Source: Treponema sp. (GTDB taxonomy: Bacteria; Spirochaetota; Spirochaetia; Treponematales; Breznakiellaceae). From it: a stretch of 64,000 bases of DNA. This document shows, piece after piece, positions 52,826-64,000 of the stretch (position 1 is its first letter; each line of letters starts with the position of its first letter). The stretch covers positions 34,250 through 98,249 of the forward strand of contig WQYB01000002.1 in assembly GCA_009781475.1 (NCBI GenBank). The letters are read 5' to 3'. The notes beneath the pieces are model-generated. The model was not told where the DNA came from. It saw only the letters and a list, made by a program, of their open reading frames with translations, and searched no databases. Made by a program: the position numbers and the translations under genes.

Positions 52826-54310
52826 TTAATTTAATAAATATATTTTAACGCTATATTCATCAGAAATAAGTGTATAATCATTTCTAATTATATCATATAT
52901 TTCTTCATGCCATCTATAATTAAATTCATTAATTCCATCATCATAAAAAGTAACAATTGTAATTATTCTTGGTTTATTATTTTTTATATCAGATATAAAT
53001 TCTTCTCTAGCGCCGGGTATATGATCAAAAGCCTCGCTTTGAAATATATATTTTGAAGCGTAACTTCTTTTTGTGTAAGGATAAATATATCCATTCCATC
53101 CAAGGTTAATTATTTTATCATCCGGATTGGTATTATCGTCTATAATTTTACCTGCGATTTTTAATTGAGGTCCTGTATTAACATTAATAAATAAATAATA
53201 TGTCAATCTGACAATACCTTCGGAAAATAAAACACAGAATATAAATAAAACAGCTAAATACCTGTATTTCAATTTAGAAAATTGATTTATTAAAATATCA
53301 AATAAAAATACAATAACCAAAATAAAATAAGGTAATAATATTAAATTATAATGACTATTACCAATTGCAAATGACAAAAATAAAATACTTAAAAGGTAAG
53401 AAAATATAAAACCTAAGTAATAAAAAATATTAATATTTTTATATTTTAAGAATATCCAGATAATTCCAATGCATAAAGGAAGGTATGATAAACCTCTGTT
53501 CATAATCAAATAAAAATTATGAGTTAAATCTTTTAAAGCTGATAATCTAAAACCTCTTGTAATACCGCCTAAAATTACATTGTAATAAAAATCATCAAAT
53601 ATATTAAAAACATAAAAATAAAGAAGTATCGGTATGAATACAATAAATATTCCAACAGAAAAGAAAAATATATATTTTAATAATTCAATATATTTTTTTT
53701 CAATTATAGATTTTAAAAATATTGCAAAACAAAAACCTGCCCAAATAGTGAACATATTAAACCTAATCATGATAGAACAAGCGAAACAAATTCCAAAAAT
53801 AATTATTTCTAAAGAATTGATTTTATTATTAGAAATAAAATATTTTGTAAAAATAAAAAGTGAAATTGCTATAAATGGAAGTGAATATTGTTCAGCACCT
53901 GCATTCACATAAAATAATGGGTGCATAGCAAGAGAAGTTATTAATAATGAAAAAAGAGCACTTTTCTTAACAGTAAAAAATAAAGCAATTTTATACATAA
54001 AATATAATGTAATAAACATTAAAATTAATTCAGTAATCCAGATTCCGGTAATACCAAACAAATAAAAGCCAGGTACACTGATAAAATATAAAAGAGGTCC
54101 TTTGTTATCTGCAAGGTCTTTGTATAAAATCTGTCCGCGGGTTATTCCTTGTGTAATAGAAATATAAATTGAAGAATCTACATTCATTATTCTATTTGTA
54201 AATGGATTTAATGTAGATGTATATACGAGTGAAAACGAAATTAAAAATATAATAAAGAATATTATTATATTTGTTCTGTTATTTCTTAGATAATTTAACA
54301 TAATATTCAT
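52826..54310 (-). CDS. GT39/ArnT-like membrane glycosyltransferase, copy 1
   Basis: This 494-residue protein has about ten to twelve membrane helices. MNVDSSIYISITQGITRGQILYKDLADNKGPLLY is the typical first periplasmic loop of PMT/ArnT (GT39-like) enzymes with the catalytic-type Asp and DNKGP. Such proteins use polyprenyl-phosphate sugars on the periplasmic side. It is a tandem paralogue of the following gene and ends next to HddA. Substrate unknown; the GT2-GtrA gene could supply the lipid-linked donor. Confidence 0.8.
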   Translation of the reverse strand: MNIMLNYLRNNRTNIIIFFIIFLISFSLVYTSTLNPFTNRIMNVDSSIYISITQGITRGQILYKDLADNKGPLLYFISVPGFYLFGITGIWITELILMFITLYFMYKIALFFTVKKSALFSLLITSLAMHPLFYVNAGAEQYSLPFIAISLFIFTKYFISNNKINSLEIIIFGICFACSIMIRFNMFTIWAGFCFAIFLKSIIEKKYIELLKYIFFFSVGIFIVFIPILLYFYVFNIFDDFYYNVILGGITRGFRLSALKDLTHNFYLIMNRGLSYLPLCIGIIWIFLKYKNINIFYYLGFIFSYLLSILFLSFAIGNSHYNLILLPYFILVIVFLFDILINQFSKLKYRYLAVLFIFCVLFSEGIVRLTYYLFINVNTGPQLKIAGKIIDDNTNPDDKIINLGWNGYIYPYTKRSYASKYIFQSEAFDHIPGAREEFISDIKNNKPRIITIVTFYDDGINEFNYRWHEEIYDIIRNDYTLISDEYSVKIYLLN

Positions 54311-55804
54311 TTAATTCAAACTCTCCCTTATATAAATTAAGAAACCGTATTGAGCCGATAAAAGCTGATATTCATTATAAATTAATTCCATTATTGGACT
54401 ATGCCAATCATAAAGAATTTCATTACGATTATCCATGGTTACAGTTACTATTATAGAAGGTTTAGTAGTCAATATATCGGATATAAATTCTTCTTTTGAA
54501 CCTTGTATATGATTAATTCCCGAACCTTGATAAAAATATTTTGAAGCAATTTCTCTTTGAGTAAACGGATATATATAACCATTTATTCCCAACGATATTA
54601 TTTTATCGCCGGGTTTTGTATTGTTATCAATTAATTTTCCGGCATTAAAAAGATTATATTTGGAATTATCATAAATTTTATTTGTTATATAATAAGTATA
54701 TCTTACAATTCCTTCTGCAAACATACAGCAAAAGAAAAATATAATTAAAAAAACAGGATATTTAATATTTTCTTTTATAAAAATATTATGTATTATTCTA
54801 ATAAGATAAGTTAATACAGGTATAAAAAAAGGAATTAAAACTAAATTATAATGGACTCCTCCGCTTGAAAAAGCAAGAAAAAGTACCATTAAAAAATATG
54901 ATATTGTATAACCTAAATAAAAGAAAAACTCATTTTTTTTATATTTTAAAATGAGGGAAAATATACCAAATAATAAAGGAATGTAACAGTGATTTCTGTT
55001 AAGAACAAGCCAAAAGTTTTTTTCTAATAACTTTAAACTTGAACCGCCAAATCCTCTGTTTGCGCCTGCAAATATTACTTGTTCAGTAAATGCTTCAAAT
55101 ATTCCATTTAATTTTAAATAAAGGAATAATGGAATTAATATTAAAAGTATGCCAATTAAAAATCCGGATATATATTTTAAAAGAATAAAAAACTGTTTTT
55201 TAAAGATTGATTCTATAAATATGACAATACAAAAGCCAACCCAAAGCGGAAACATATTTAATCTGATCATAATAGCGCATGAAAAACAAGCTCCAAGAAT
55301 AATTAATTCGATAAACTTTATATTTTTATTATCTGAAAAATAGTATTTTGAAAATATATAAAGTGAAATAATTAAAAAAGGTAATGAATATTCTTCTGTT
55401 CCTGCATTAACAAGAAAGAAAGCAAGAAGAGCTGTAAAACTGAATATCGTTCCCATTAGAGCATGGAAACGATTTCCAAATAAAAGTGCAGTTTTATATG
55501 CGAAAAAAACGGAAACAAAAAGTAATAATATTTCTGTAATCCAAATTCCTGTAAATCCTGCCAAAAATAATCCCGGGACACTTAAAAGGTATAAAAGAGG
55601 ACCTTTATTATCAACAAGATCCAAATAAGGCAGCTGTCCGCGGATAATTCCCTGCGCAAAAGTGATATAGACAGAAGAATCTACATACATAATTCTAAAA
55701 TTAAACGGATTATAACTTGAAGAAAATGCAACTACTAATGCAATAAGAAAAAGAATAATATAGATATTTTTTTCGGATTTATAAATATTATTTAAAAGTT
55801 TCAA
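54311..55804 (-). CDS. GT39/ArnT-like membrane glycosyltransferase, copy 2
   Basis: This 497-residue membrane protein is nearly colinear with the previous one: MYVDSSVYITFAQGIIRGQLPYLDLVDNKGPLLYLLSVPG matches its first loop, and the C-termini share YPFTQREIASKYFYQGSGINHIQGSKEEFISDI. The pair arose by tandem duplication; they sit head to tail without a gap. Low GC and poly-T/A strings are typical of membrane genes here. Confidence 0.8.
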   Translation of the reverse strand: MKLLNNIYKSEKNIYIILFLIALVVAFSSSYNPFNFRIMYVDSSVYITFAQGIIRGQLPYLDLVDNKGPLLYLLSVPGLFLAGFTGIWITEILLLFVSVFFAYKTALLFGNRFHALMGTIFSFTALLAFFLVNAGTEEYSLPFLIISLYIFSKYYFSDNKNIKFIELIILGACFSCAIMIRLNMFPLWVGFCIVIFIESIFKKQFFILLKYISGFLIGILLILIPLFLYLKLNGIFEAFTEQVIFAGANRGFGGSSLKLLEKNFWLVLNRNHCYIPLLFGIFSLILKYKKNEFFFYLGYTISYFLMVLFLAFSSGGVHYNLVLIPFFIPVLTYLIRIIHNIFIKENIKYPVFLIIFFFCCMFAEGIVRYTYYITNKIYDNSKYNLFNAGKLIDNNTKPGDKIISLGINGYIYPFTQREIASKYFYQGSGINHIQGSKEEFISDILTTKPSIIVTVTMDNRNEILYDWHSPIMELIYNEYQLLSAQYGFLIYIRESLN

Positions 55805-55823
55805 GAAAAATGTTCCTATAAAG

Positions 55824-56780
55824 TTAAATATTTTTTCTCCAATAATCTAACATATCAGCAATTGTTTTTTCAATTTGATATTGTTGTTTCCATCCTGTGC
55901 AATTTTTTAATTTGGTTGAATCACCAAAAATAACTGGTTCATCTGTAGGTCTTAAAAGCTGTTCGTCTACTTTTATTTCAAATTTTGCATTTGAATTGTT
56001 TTTTATAATTTCTATAATATCAGAAATAAGATATGCTTTTTCTCCTGATACATTATAAACTTCTCCGATTTCGCCTTTTTCAGATAATAATTCAAGAGCG
56101 ATGACAAGATCTCTTACATCAGTAATTGCACGTTTAGTAGAAATATTACCAACCAATAAAGTATTACTAATGCCATTTTCAATTTCCACCACTCTTTTAG
56201 TAAAATCTGAACAAACATCATTTATTTTTCTTGGACCTGTAGTATTGAAAATACGAACACGGATACTGTTAAGTTTATCAGATTTAAAATATTGATAAGA
56301 AATTAAATCTTGAGCAACTTTACTTACTCCATAAGGGTGTAAAGGAAGCAGCTGCATATCTTCTTTGATGGGAGTATTTTCTATAGTTAATGATGCACCA
56401 TATTCAGCACTCGAACACGCTACAATAACTTTTGGATTATATTCAGGCTTTTGAGTTCTTATCATTTTAATTGATTCAAAAATATTAATTGTTCCAATGC
56501 AATTAATATCAAAAGTTTCCTCAGGCTTTGTAATAGAAACAGTAGGTAAACTTTGCGCTGCCAGGTGATATATTTTATCAGGAAAATATTTTGATATTAT
56601 ATCATAAACAGATTTAAGGTATCTGACATCACATTCAATCAAATTAACATTGTTTGGAAGTTCTTCAATATTAATTGTTGAATTATAGTAAGTTCCAATA
56701 ATTTTATTTTCTTTTTTTAATAAATATTCTGCAAGATGAGAACCAATCATTCCGCCGATACCTGTAATTAAAGAAATCAT
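55824..56780 (-). CDS. GDP-sugar 4,6-dehydratase/epimerase (Gmd-like SDR)
   Basis: This 318-residue extended SDR has TGIGGMIGSHLAEYLL (NAD loop), ACSSAEYG with the Ser, YGVSKVAQD (Y-x3-K) and the C-terminal RPTDEPVIFGDSTKLKNCTGW that is typical for GDP-mannose 4,6-dehydratases. Because the neighbouring genes make GDP-manno-heptose, it may act on that nucleotide-heptose, as DmhA does in Campylobacter and Yersinia; this is inference. It could equally be a GDP-4-keto sugar reductase. Confidence 0.78.
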   Translation of the reverse strand: MISLITGIGGMIGSHLAEYLLKKENKIIGTYYNSTINIEELPNNVNLIECDVRYLKSVYDIISKYFPDKIYHLAAQSLPTVSITKPEETFDINCIGTINIFESIKMIRTQKPEYNPKVIVACSSAEYGASLTIENTPIKEDMQLLPLHPYGVSKVAQDLISYQYFKSDKLNSIRVRIFNTTGPRKINDVCSDFTKRVVEIENGISNTLLVGNISTKRAITDVRDLVIALELLSEKGEIGEVYNVSGEKAYLISDIIEIIKNNSNAKFEIKVDEQLLRPTDEPVIFGDSTKLKNCTGWKQQYQIEKTIADMLDYWRKNI

Positions 56781-56794
56781 TAATATTACCTCGA

Positions 56795-57904
56795 TTATTT
56801 TTTCTTTTTTCTAAAGACAATTAGTTTAGAAATAATAAAATTAATTATTAAACCTCCAAGTATACCGCAGGCTTGTGCTATTGTTTTTATAGGAAGTTCT
56901 AAATGTAAAATCATAAGTTGCATTATGGAAATGTTTATTATATATCCAAGTAATGAACCGCATAAAAATAACCCCCATTTTTTAAACGATAATGACTCGG
57001 ATAAAATATTTTGTTTAAATGACCATTTATGATTAATAATATAATTTTGAGTTCCGGCTATAAAAAAACATAATATGCTTATAGGAATTGGTTTAAAATT
57101 AAAAATATCAACGCATAAAAAGAAAATTAAAAGGTTAGTAATTGTACCTAAACCGCCGGTTAGTGCGAATTTTAGAAATTGATCAAAACCGCTGTCAATA
57201 CCGACATTTTTTTTAATTTTCCACATAATAAACAGCGCTTCTATTAAAGTATTATTTGAAATTTTTGAAGTACCATGCTTTCTGTCGGTAAAAATAATAG
57301 GAACTTCTTTTATAGAACATCCTGAACAAAATGCTTTATATTTTAATTCAACCTGAAGAGAGTAGCTTTTTGAAATAATTCCATCAAGTCCTATTTTTTC
57401 TAGTGCAGATCTATTAAAAATATTAAAACCACCGGTAAAATCCTTTATTGGACAGGAAAGAACAATCTGTGAATAAACAGAACCCCAGCGCGAAATTATC
57501 TTTCTTGATAATGTCCAGTCTTCAATACCTCCGCCTTTGATATACCTGGAACCTATTACAACATCATGTGTTTTTATTTCTTCAAGCATCTTAGGAATAT
57601 AAATAGGGTTATGTGAAAAGTCTCCATCAAATTGTAAAAAAGCATCATAATCACGAGAAAGACCCCATTTAAAACCAGCGGTATATGCAGCTGCTGTACC
57701 TTCTTTTACAGGTCTTGTATAAAGAAATAACCGATTAGGATATTCAGAAGAAAGATTTTCAACCACCTTTCCAGTGCCATCCGGTGAACTGTCATCAACT
57801 ACTAAAATATCAACATTATGAGAAATAATATTAAAAACTTCAGGTATTAATTTTCCGATGTTTTCAATTTCATTGTAAGTTATAATTATTATTAATACAC
57901 GCAT
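56795..57904 (-). CDS. GT2 polyprenyl-phosphate glycosyltransferase with GtrA domain
   Basis: Residues ~1-230 are a DPM1-like GT2 enzyme: IIITYNEIENIGKLIPEV, VDILVVDDSSPDGTG, LQFDGDFSHNP and GGFNIFNRSALEKIG. Residues ~245-365 hold four GtrA-type membrane helices (LKFALTGGLGTITNLLIFFLC) that may flip the lipid-linked sugar. It likely loads a sugar onto undecaprenyl phosphate for the GT39-like enzymes nearby. Fusion of the two domains is known in other bacteria. Confidence 0.88.
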   Translation of the reverse strand: MRVLIIIITYNEIENIGKLIPEVFNIISHNVDILVVDDSSPDGTGKVVENLSSEYPNRLFLYTRPVKEGTAAAYTAGFKWGLSRDYDAFLQFDGDFSHNPIYIPKMLEEIKTHDVVIGSRYIKGGGIEDWTLSRKIISRWGSVYSQIVLSCPIKDFTGGFNIFNRSALEKIGLDGIISKSYSLQVELKYKAFCSGCSIKEVPIIFTDRKHGTSKISNNTLIEALFIMWKIKKNVGIDSGFDQFLKFALTGGLGTITNLLIFFLCVDIFNFKPIPISILCFFIAGTQNYIINHKWSFKQNILSESLSFKKWGLFLCGSLLGYIINISIMQLMILHLELPIKTIAQACGILGGLIINFIISKLIVFRKKKK

Positions 57905-57957
57905 ATAAAAGTCCTTTTATATTAATTTAAAGATAAGGTAAAATAGAGTTAAATTAT

Positions 57958-60624
57958 TCATTCACTTACCCTTTTCCAGTTTTCTCTAATAAAAATATTA
58001 TCTTTTACATAATAATCTATTTCGGGATTTAAGTCAAACTGGTTACTGTTTTTTGTTAAGTAAAATGAACCGGATATCGCTATATATAATGGTTCATTTT
58101 TTCTGTAATTTGTTATTAAATTACCTGTAAATGGATTAACAGGATTATCAGTTAAATCAAAAAGAGCAAGATATGGTACATCGGCATTTGTCATAAATGA
58201 CATATCTGTTTTTAATTCACCGGATGCATTAAAATCTTTATATAATAATAAAGGATTAAATTGATCTACATTAAAAGGCAGGTTTATATCAGTAATAAAG
58301 TTTTGTTCCGGACCATGATCTGAAACAATTATTATTCTTGTATTATCATATAGATTATTATCTTTTAGAAAGACAAACCAATCTGCAAGTCTTTTTAAAG
58401 CGCCTGCATTAACATGATAATGGTATTGTTTGGAAAAAGGAGATGTACCATAATTTGTTACATTGACATAAGGAATATAATCCGGTGCTTGTAAAAATGA
58501 TGCTTCGTGAGTAGTATTGTTTGTCATAATTAATGCATAATTATTATTATCTGTTTTTATTTCAGTTAAGGCTGGAAGGTAATAAAGTACAGAATAACCA
58601 TTTAATGTAAGTCTTAATCTTACATCAGATGTAGGAGAACACCAGGTTCCATTCATATATAAAGGTGACCTGAAAAATAAAGGAAGACCTTTATGCAAAC
58701 TATACCAAAGTAAATTTCTTTTAATTATTTCACTTGATAATGGAAGATCTAAATTATTTTCACTTAACCAAATATCAGTATATTTAGAATCTGTATTATA
58801 TACTCTGGCTTCCGGTATTATATTAAAAATACTTAAATCAGGAATCCAGTTATAATTTGCATAGGGAGGATCTGTAACAGTTAATATAAAATCGTTATTC
58901 AAAAATATTTTTGGAAGCATTAATAATGATTCATTATGTTTTTCTATTAACGATATATTATCTCTTTTGTTTATTTCTTGCGGTATATAATCATATCCAC
59001 CGAAAACAGGCGGGACTCCCATACCTGTATAACCATTAAATGAAACAGTATTTGGATAATAAGTAAAACCCGAATAATGATCATATAATTCAGGTGATTC
59101 ATTAAATATATATGGTAAAAAACCGCTGAATGCACGATCCAGCATTATAATTACGACATTTTTACCGTTTTGTGAAAGAGAAAAAATAGGAAGAATATCT
59201 TCTATTATGTGCTCTTCTTTTATATAATATGATTTAAGATGATTAAACTCTTTATTTATATTAAATATATTAAAAAATGAAATACTTAATATTGAAACAA
59301 TAAATAATGACAATATAATTGATATATATTTTTTCATTTTTGTTTTGTATAACACAAAAGTTATAAAAAATAAAAGAAACATTATAGAAATATTAAATAT
59401 TTTATTCGGATAAGTGTAAACCGGATAGTTATCATATATAAAGCTTATTGAAATAACACTGTAATTTCCGGAAAAGACAAAAACATTTATTATAAAACAT
59501 ATACTGATAGTAAAAAATAAAAAAGAAAGATATTTTTTTACATTATCAGAGAAAAATAAATAAATACATAACGGCCAAATAAAAAAAAGTCCAAGTGCCT
59601 GAATGGAAGAAATAAAAATAAAATAAAGCGGATTAGTATAATTGCCTATAAAAGAGAATTCCTGCGGAGAAGAAGCCAATAATTGAGTCGGGAGAAATAA
59701 TCCGAATATTGACCATATTAAAAATATTGAAGTAATAAAAATAATAAATGATAATCGTTTTTCATAAATAATATTTATATAATTAAAAATCTGTTTTTTA
59801 AATAAATGAAATAACCAGGGTAAAACTGACATTACCATCAGTATAATAATAATTTCTCGTACCATAGATACGTGAAAGTAATATAAATAACAGAAAAAAG
59901 AAATTAATATACAAAAAAAAGAAAAAAGAAATACAAGAAAAATATGTTTATTATTTATATGTATTTTATAATAAATATTTTTAAATAAAGAAAATAAATT
60001 ATTCATTGTCCAGTATATGATAAGAGCAGAAGGTGAATTGTAAAGAAGAATTAAGAAAAAAGAAGCCATGCCGTATAATTGAAGTTTATCTTTTAACGGT
60101 AAACCTTTAGTATAAATTAAAGATGAAATAATGTTTACCAAAGTCATAATTAAAGGAAGAATGTTAAAAGAAATTCCGCCAATGGAGAAAAGAGCATCAG
60201 GAGAACCAAGATCGTTTATAAATAAAAATGATACTCCGTTTAATAATTTAAGATTTGATATAAATGAATAAGCTGCAATAAAGAAAGGAACTTGAATAAG
60301 TAAGCCAAAACTTCCGCGAAGAGCATACAAAGGATGATAATGATTCTGACGGTAAAAAGTTGACAAAATCATATATTGTTCATCGCCCTTAAATGCTTTT
60401 TTTATTTTATCAATTTTTTGACGTAATTTATTTACTGTATCTCTTTCATGCTGCTGCCATTTTTCGGCTACTGCATATAATGGCAGGCATAATAAGCTGA
60501 TAATTATACTTATAGAAATTATAGATAAACCTGCTTCCCGGAATAATAATTGTGCAAAATTAAAAGAGAATTCGAGAATCATAATAATAGGATAGATTAA
60601 TAATAAATATAAAAAATCAATCAT
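57958..60624 (-). CDS. YidC/Oxa1-like domain fused to a sulfatase/LTA-synthase-like catalytic domain
   Basis: Residues ~1-220 match the YidC/Oxa1 core (LSIISISIIISLLCLPLYAVAEK; LRGSFGLLIQVPFFIAAYSFISNL; NSPSALIIYWTMNNLFSLFKN). The groove Arg of insertases is Ser43 here by alignment. Several more helices follow (~225-455). Residues ~485-860 are AP-superfamily (EptA/LTA-synthase/sulfatase-like) and extracytoplasmic: D496 (IIMLDRAFSG), nucleophile candidate Thr533 (NGYTGMGVPPVFGG), H706 (NNTTHEASF), D769-H770 (SDHGPEQ). All of these residues appear intact. It overlaps the TagB/F-like gene by 8 bp and should transfer or remove a phosphoryl-type group on the surface glycan. Confidence 0.82.
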   Translation of the reverse strand: MIDFLYLLLIYPIIMILEFSFNFAQLLFREAGLSIISISIIISLLCLPLYAVAEKWQQHERDTVNKLRQKIDKIKKAFKGDEQYMILSTFYRQNHYHPLYALRGSFGLLIQVPFFIAAYSFISNLKLLNGVSFLFINDLGSPDALFSIGGISFNILPLIMTLVNIISSLIYTKGLPLKDKLQLYGMASFFLILLYNSPSALIIYWTMNNLFSLFKNIYYKIHINNKHIFLVFLFSFFCILISFFCYLYYFHVSMVREIIIILMVMSVLPWLFHLFKKQIFNYINIIYEKRLSFIIFITSIFLIWSIFGLFLPTQLLASSPQEFSFIGNYTNPLYFIFISSIQALGLFFIWPLCIYLFFSDNVKKYLSFLFFTISICFIINVFVFSGNYSVISISFIYDNYPVYTYPNKIFNISIMFLLFFITFVLYKTKMKKYISIILSLFIVSILSISFFNIFNINKEFNHLKSYYIKEEHIIEDILPIFSLSQNGKNVVIIMLDRAFSGFLPYIFNESPELYDHYSGFTYYPNTVSFNGYTGMGVPPVFGGYDYIPQEINKRDNISLIEKHNESLLMLPKIFLNNDFILTVTDPPYANYNWIPDLSIFNIIPEARVYNTDSKYTDIWLSENNLDLPLSSEIIKRNLLWYSLHKGLPLFFRSPLYMNGTWCSPTSDVRLRLTLNGYSVLYYLPALTEIKTDNNNYALIMTNNTTHEASFLQAPDYIPYVNVTNYGTSPFSKQYHYHVNAGALKRLADWFVFLKDNNLYDNTRIIIVSDHGPEQNFITDINLPFNVDQFNPLLLYKDFNASGELKTDMSFMTNADVPYLALFDLTDNPVNPFTGNLITNYRKNEPLYIAISGSFYLTKNSNQFDLNPEIDYYVKDNIFIRENWKRVSE

Positions 60625-61846
60625 TGTTTTCAGTTTTTACCATAAAGTTATATATATTTTTTCCTGATTCACCTTGATATTGCCATGCAGCTTCAAGCGC
60701 TTTTTTCCGTTCTATTTTTAATATTTCGCTGTCATTTGTTTTTTCAATTATACTTTTAATATTACAAAAATCTTCTTCTTTTAATTCTATGCCGGCATTT
60801 TTTAAAACTTTAAACTGCCATAATTCATGTTCGATATCATCAGAATCATAAGGAGAAGGATCAAAATCATGATTAACATATAAAACCGGTTTGTCGCATA
60901 AAAACATAAAATCAAAAATAATTCCTGAAAAATCTGAAATCATAATATTGGATTTTTTAAGTGAATAAATATTTTCTCTTTCATAATCCCAAATAATATT
61001 TTTATTATTTTTATAATGAAATTCAAGGTTATCCAATATTTTTCTTTCTGTTTTACAGGACTGCGGGTGCGGGCGGATAATAATACGCCAACCGCAATCT
61101 ACTAAAGGATCAAGAAGTTTTATACCATATTTTGATAAAAGAGCTGAAGCTCCCCATGACGGAGAGACTAAAACAGTAAACGGAGAATTTTCTTCTAATG
61201 GGATTTGATTTATCTTTTCCAGATAAACATCAAGATAGGAACAGCCTACAGTGACAAGTTGTTTTTCTTTTTGCTGTCTTTTATTTTCCAGGAATCTAAT
61301 ATCATCAATTTGATAATCACCTGTTAAAAGAACAGAATTAAAATAGTCTAATCCAAATAATCGATATGTTGTAGTATCAGCAGGAGAATGAAGAACATGA
61401 GAATAATGTTTAACTGTTTTAGATCTTTTTAATTGGTAAACATTCAAACCGGGTGTTGTCATTAAAACAAACTCTGCGTTAAGAAAATTCAGATAAACAA
61501 ACGCTTTATTTCCTTCTCCAATAAACTCCGGTTTGATATAGTTCCATGAGGTTTTAAATACAGGATCATCTGATGATGATGTTAAATATCTTAGTTCAGT
61601 TTTATTATTTTCAAACTCTTCTATTGTAGTTTTAAAAACATTCCAATACTGTTTACCTTCGTTGTAAATAACATATTTGAAGGGTGAAATATGATTAATT
61701 TTATTTTTTTTACCTGCAAAAATATATTTGAACTTAATTATTAAAGCACGTGATAAAAAAAATAAGGTAGCTGCAATTCCAATTAATATAGAAAAGAGCG
61801 CACTGCCTGTTCCGGGATCAATATATAATAAATAAAAATTATTCAA
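60617..61846 (-). CDS. CDP-alcohol phosphotransferase, TagB/TagF-like
   Basis: This 409-residue protein has an N-terminal membrane helix (~15-38) and a GT-B-like CDP-glycerol glycerophosphotransferase domain: HVLHSPADTT, VTVGCSYLDVY, VLVSPSWGASALLSKYG, RIIIRPHPQS and SNIMISDFSGIIFDFMFLCDKPVLYVNHD. Family members move glycerol- or ribitol-phosphate from CDP to a polymer. Here the neighbour makes CMP-2-aminoethylphosphonate, so the natural donor may be CMP-AEP. It ends overlapping the YidC-like fusion gene. Confidence 0.85.
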   Translation of the reverse strand: MNNFYLLYIDPGTGSALFSILIGIAATLFFLSRALIIKFKYIFAGKKNKINHISPFKYVIYNEGKQYWNVFKTTIEEFENNKTELRYLTSSSDDPVFKTSWNYIKPEFIGEGNKAFVYLNFLNAEFVLMTTPGLNVYQLKRSKTVKHYSHVLHSPADTTTYRLFGLDYFNSVLLTGDYQIDDIRFLENKRQQKEKQLVTVGCSYLDVYLEKINQIPLEENSPFTVLVSPSWGASALLSKYGIKLLDPLVDCGWRIIIRPHPQSCKTERKILDNLEFHYKNNKNIIWDYERENIYSLKKSNIMISDFSGIIFDFMFLCDKPVLYVNHDFDPSPYDSDDIEHELWQFKVLKNAGIELKEEDFCNIKSIIEKTNDSEILKIERKKALEAAWQYQGESGKNIYNFMVKTENND

Positions 61847-61851
61847 AATAA

Positions 61852-64000
<2,149 letters not shown>

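Overview
The window comes from an AT-rich spirochaete, most likely a Treponema-like member of the Treponematales. The evidence is a V-type ATPase operon in the treponemal order (E, DUF2764, A, B, D, I, K), a FlaA periplasmic-flagellum sheath protein, a spirochaete-type radical SAM/SPASM protein, and a fused PntC-AepT phosphonate enzyme of the kind known from Treponema denticola. No phage, transposase, plasmid or CRISPR signature was seen. Genes are tightly packed, often with 1-8 bp overlaps, and no gene-free stretch exceeds 300 bases.

Layout: 1-8161 holds the end of a treponemal protein of unknown function and the V-ATPase operon (+). 8308-8380 is tRNA-Arg(UCU). 8393-20637 (-) holds a RelA/SpoT-TPR protein, flaA, and a surface or flagellar glycan/envelope operon (spiro-SPASM, GT2-like protein, SpsF-like cytidylyltransferase, PseG-like/methyltransferase fusion, ATP-grasp, amidase, GerMN), followed upstream by a metallophosphoesterase and tRNA-Met. 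20741-25404 (+) holds an Mla/Mce-type lipid transporter (mlaE, mlaF, mlaD), a TPR lipoprotein and argD. 25408-30226 (-) holds tRNA-modification and DNA-maintenance genes (TtcA-like, a QueH-TcdA fusion, PriA, family 4 UDG). 30476-32324 (+) holds nrdR with two operator-like boxes and a glycosyltransferase. 32336-37327 (-) is a complete rnfCDGEAB operon. 37428-40496 (+) holds uronate catabolism (uxaC, uxuB-like).

From 40598 to the right edge everything is on the minus strand: tRNA-Tyr, then a large surface-glycan locus. Read in transcription order it runs phosphonopyruvate decarboxylase (partial), PntC-AepT, a TagB/F-like CDP-alcohol phosphotransferase, a YidC-like/sulfatase-like fusion, GT2-GtrA, a GDP-sugar dehydratase, two GT39-like proteins, the GDP-D-glycero-alpha-D-manno-heptose pathway (HddA, GmhA, fused HddC-GmhB), two GT4 enzymes, a lipoprotein joining a GH-A glycosidase to an alkaline-phosphatase-superfamily domain, two outer-membrane barrel candidates, and a WbaP-like initiating transferase. 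My reading is a heptose-containing, 2-aminoethylphosphonate-decorated surface polysaccharide. The most novel single gene is the YidC-like/sulfatase fusion.

A second theme is a dispersed repeat built from CACGGAG/CTCCGTG units (with related CGCAGAGGCG and CACGAA variants). It occurs between genes as long hairpins, but also lies in frame inside at least four protein-coding genes between 11 and 28 kb: as the linker of the QueH-TcdA fusion, in the signal-peptide region of the amidase, twice in the ATP-grasp protein, and four times in one PseG/methyltransferase gene.
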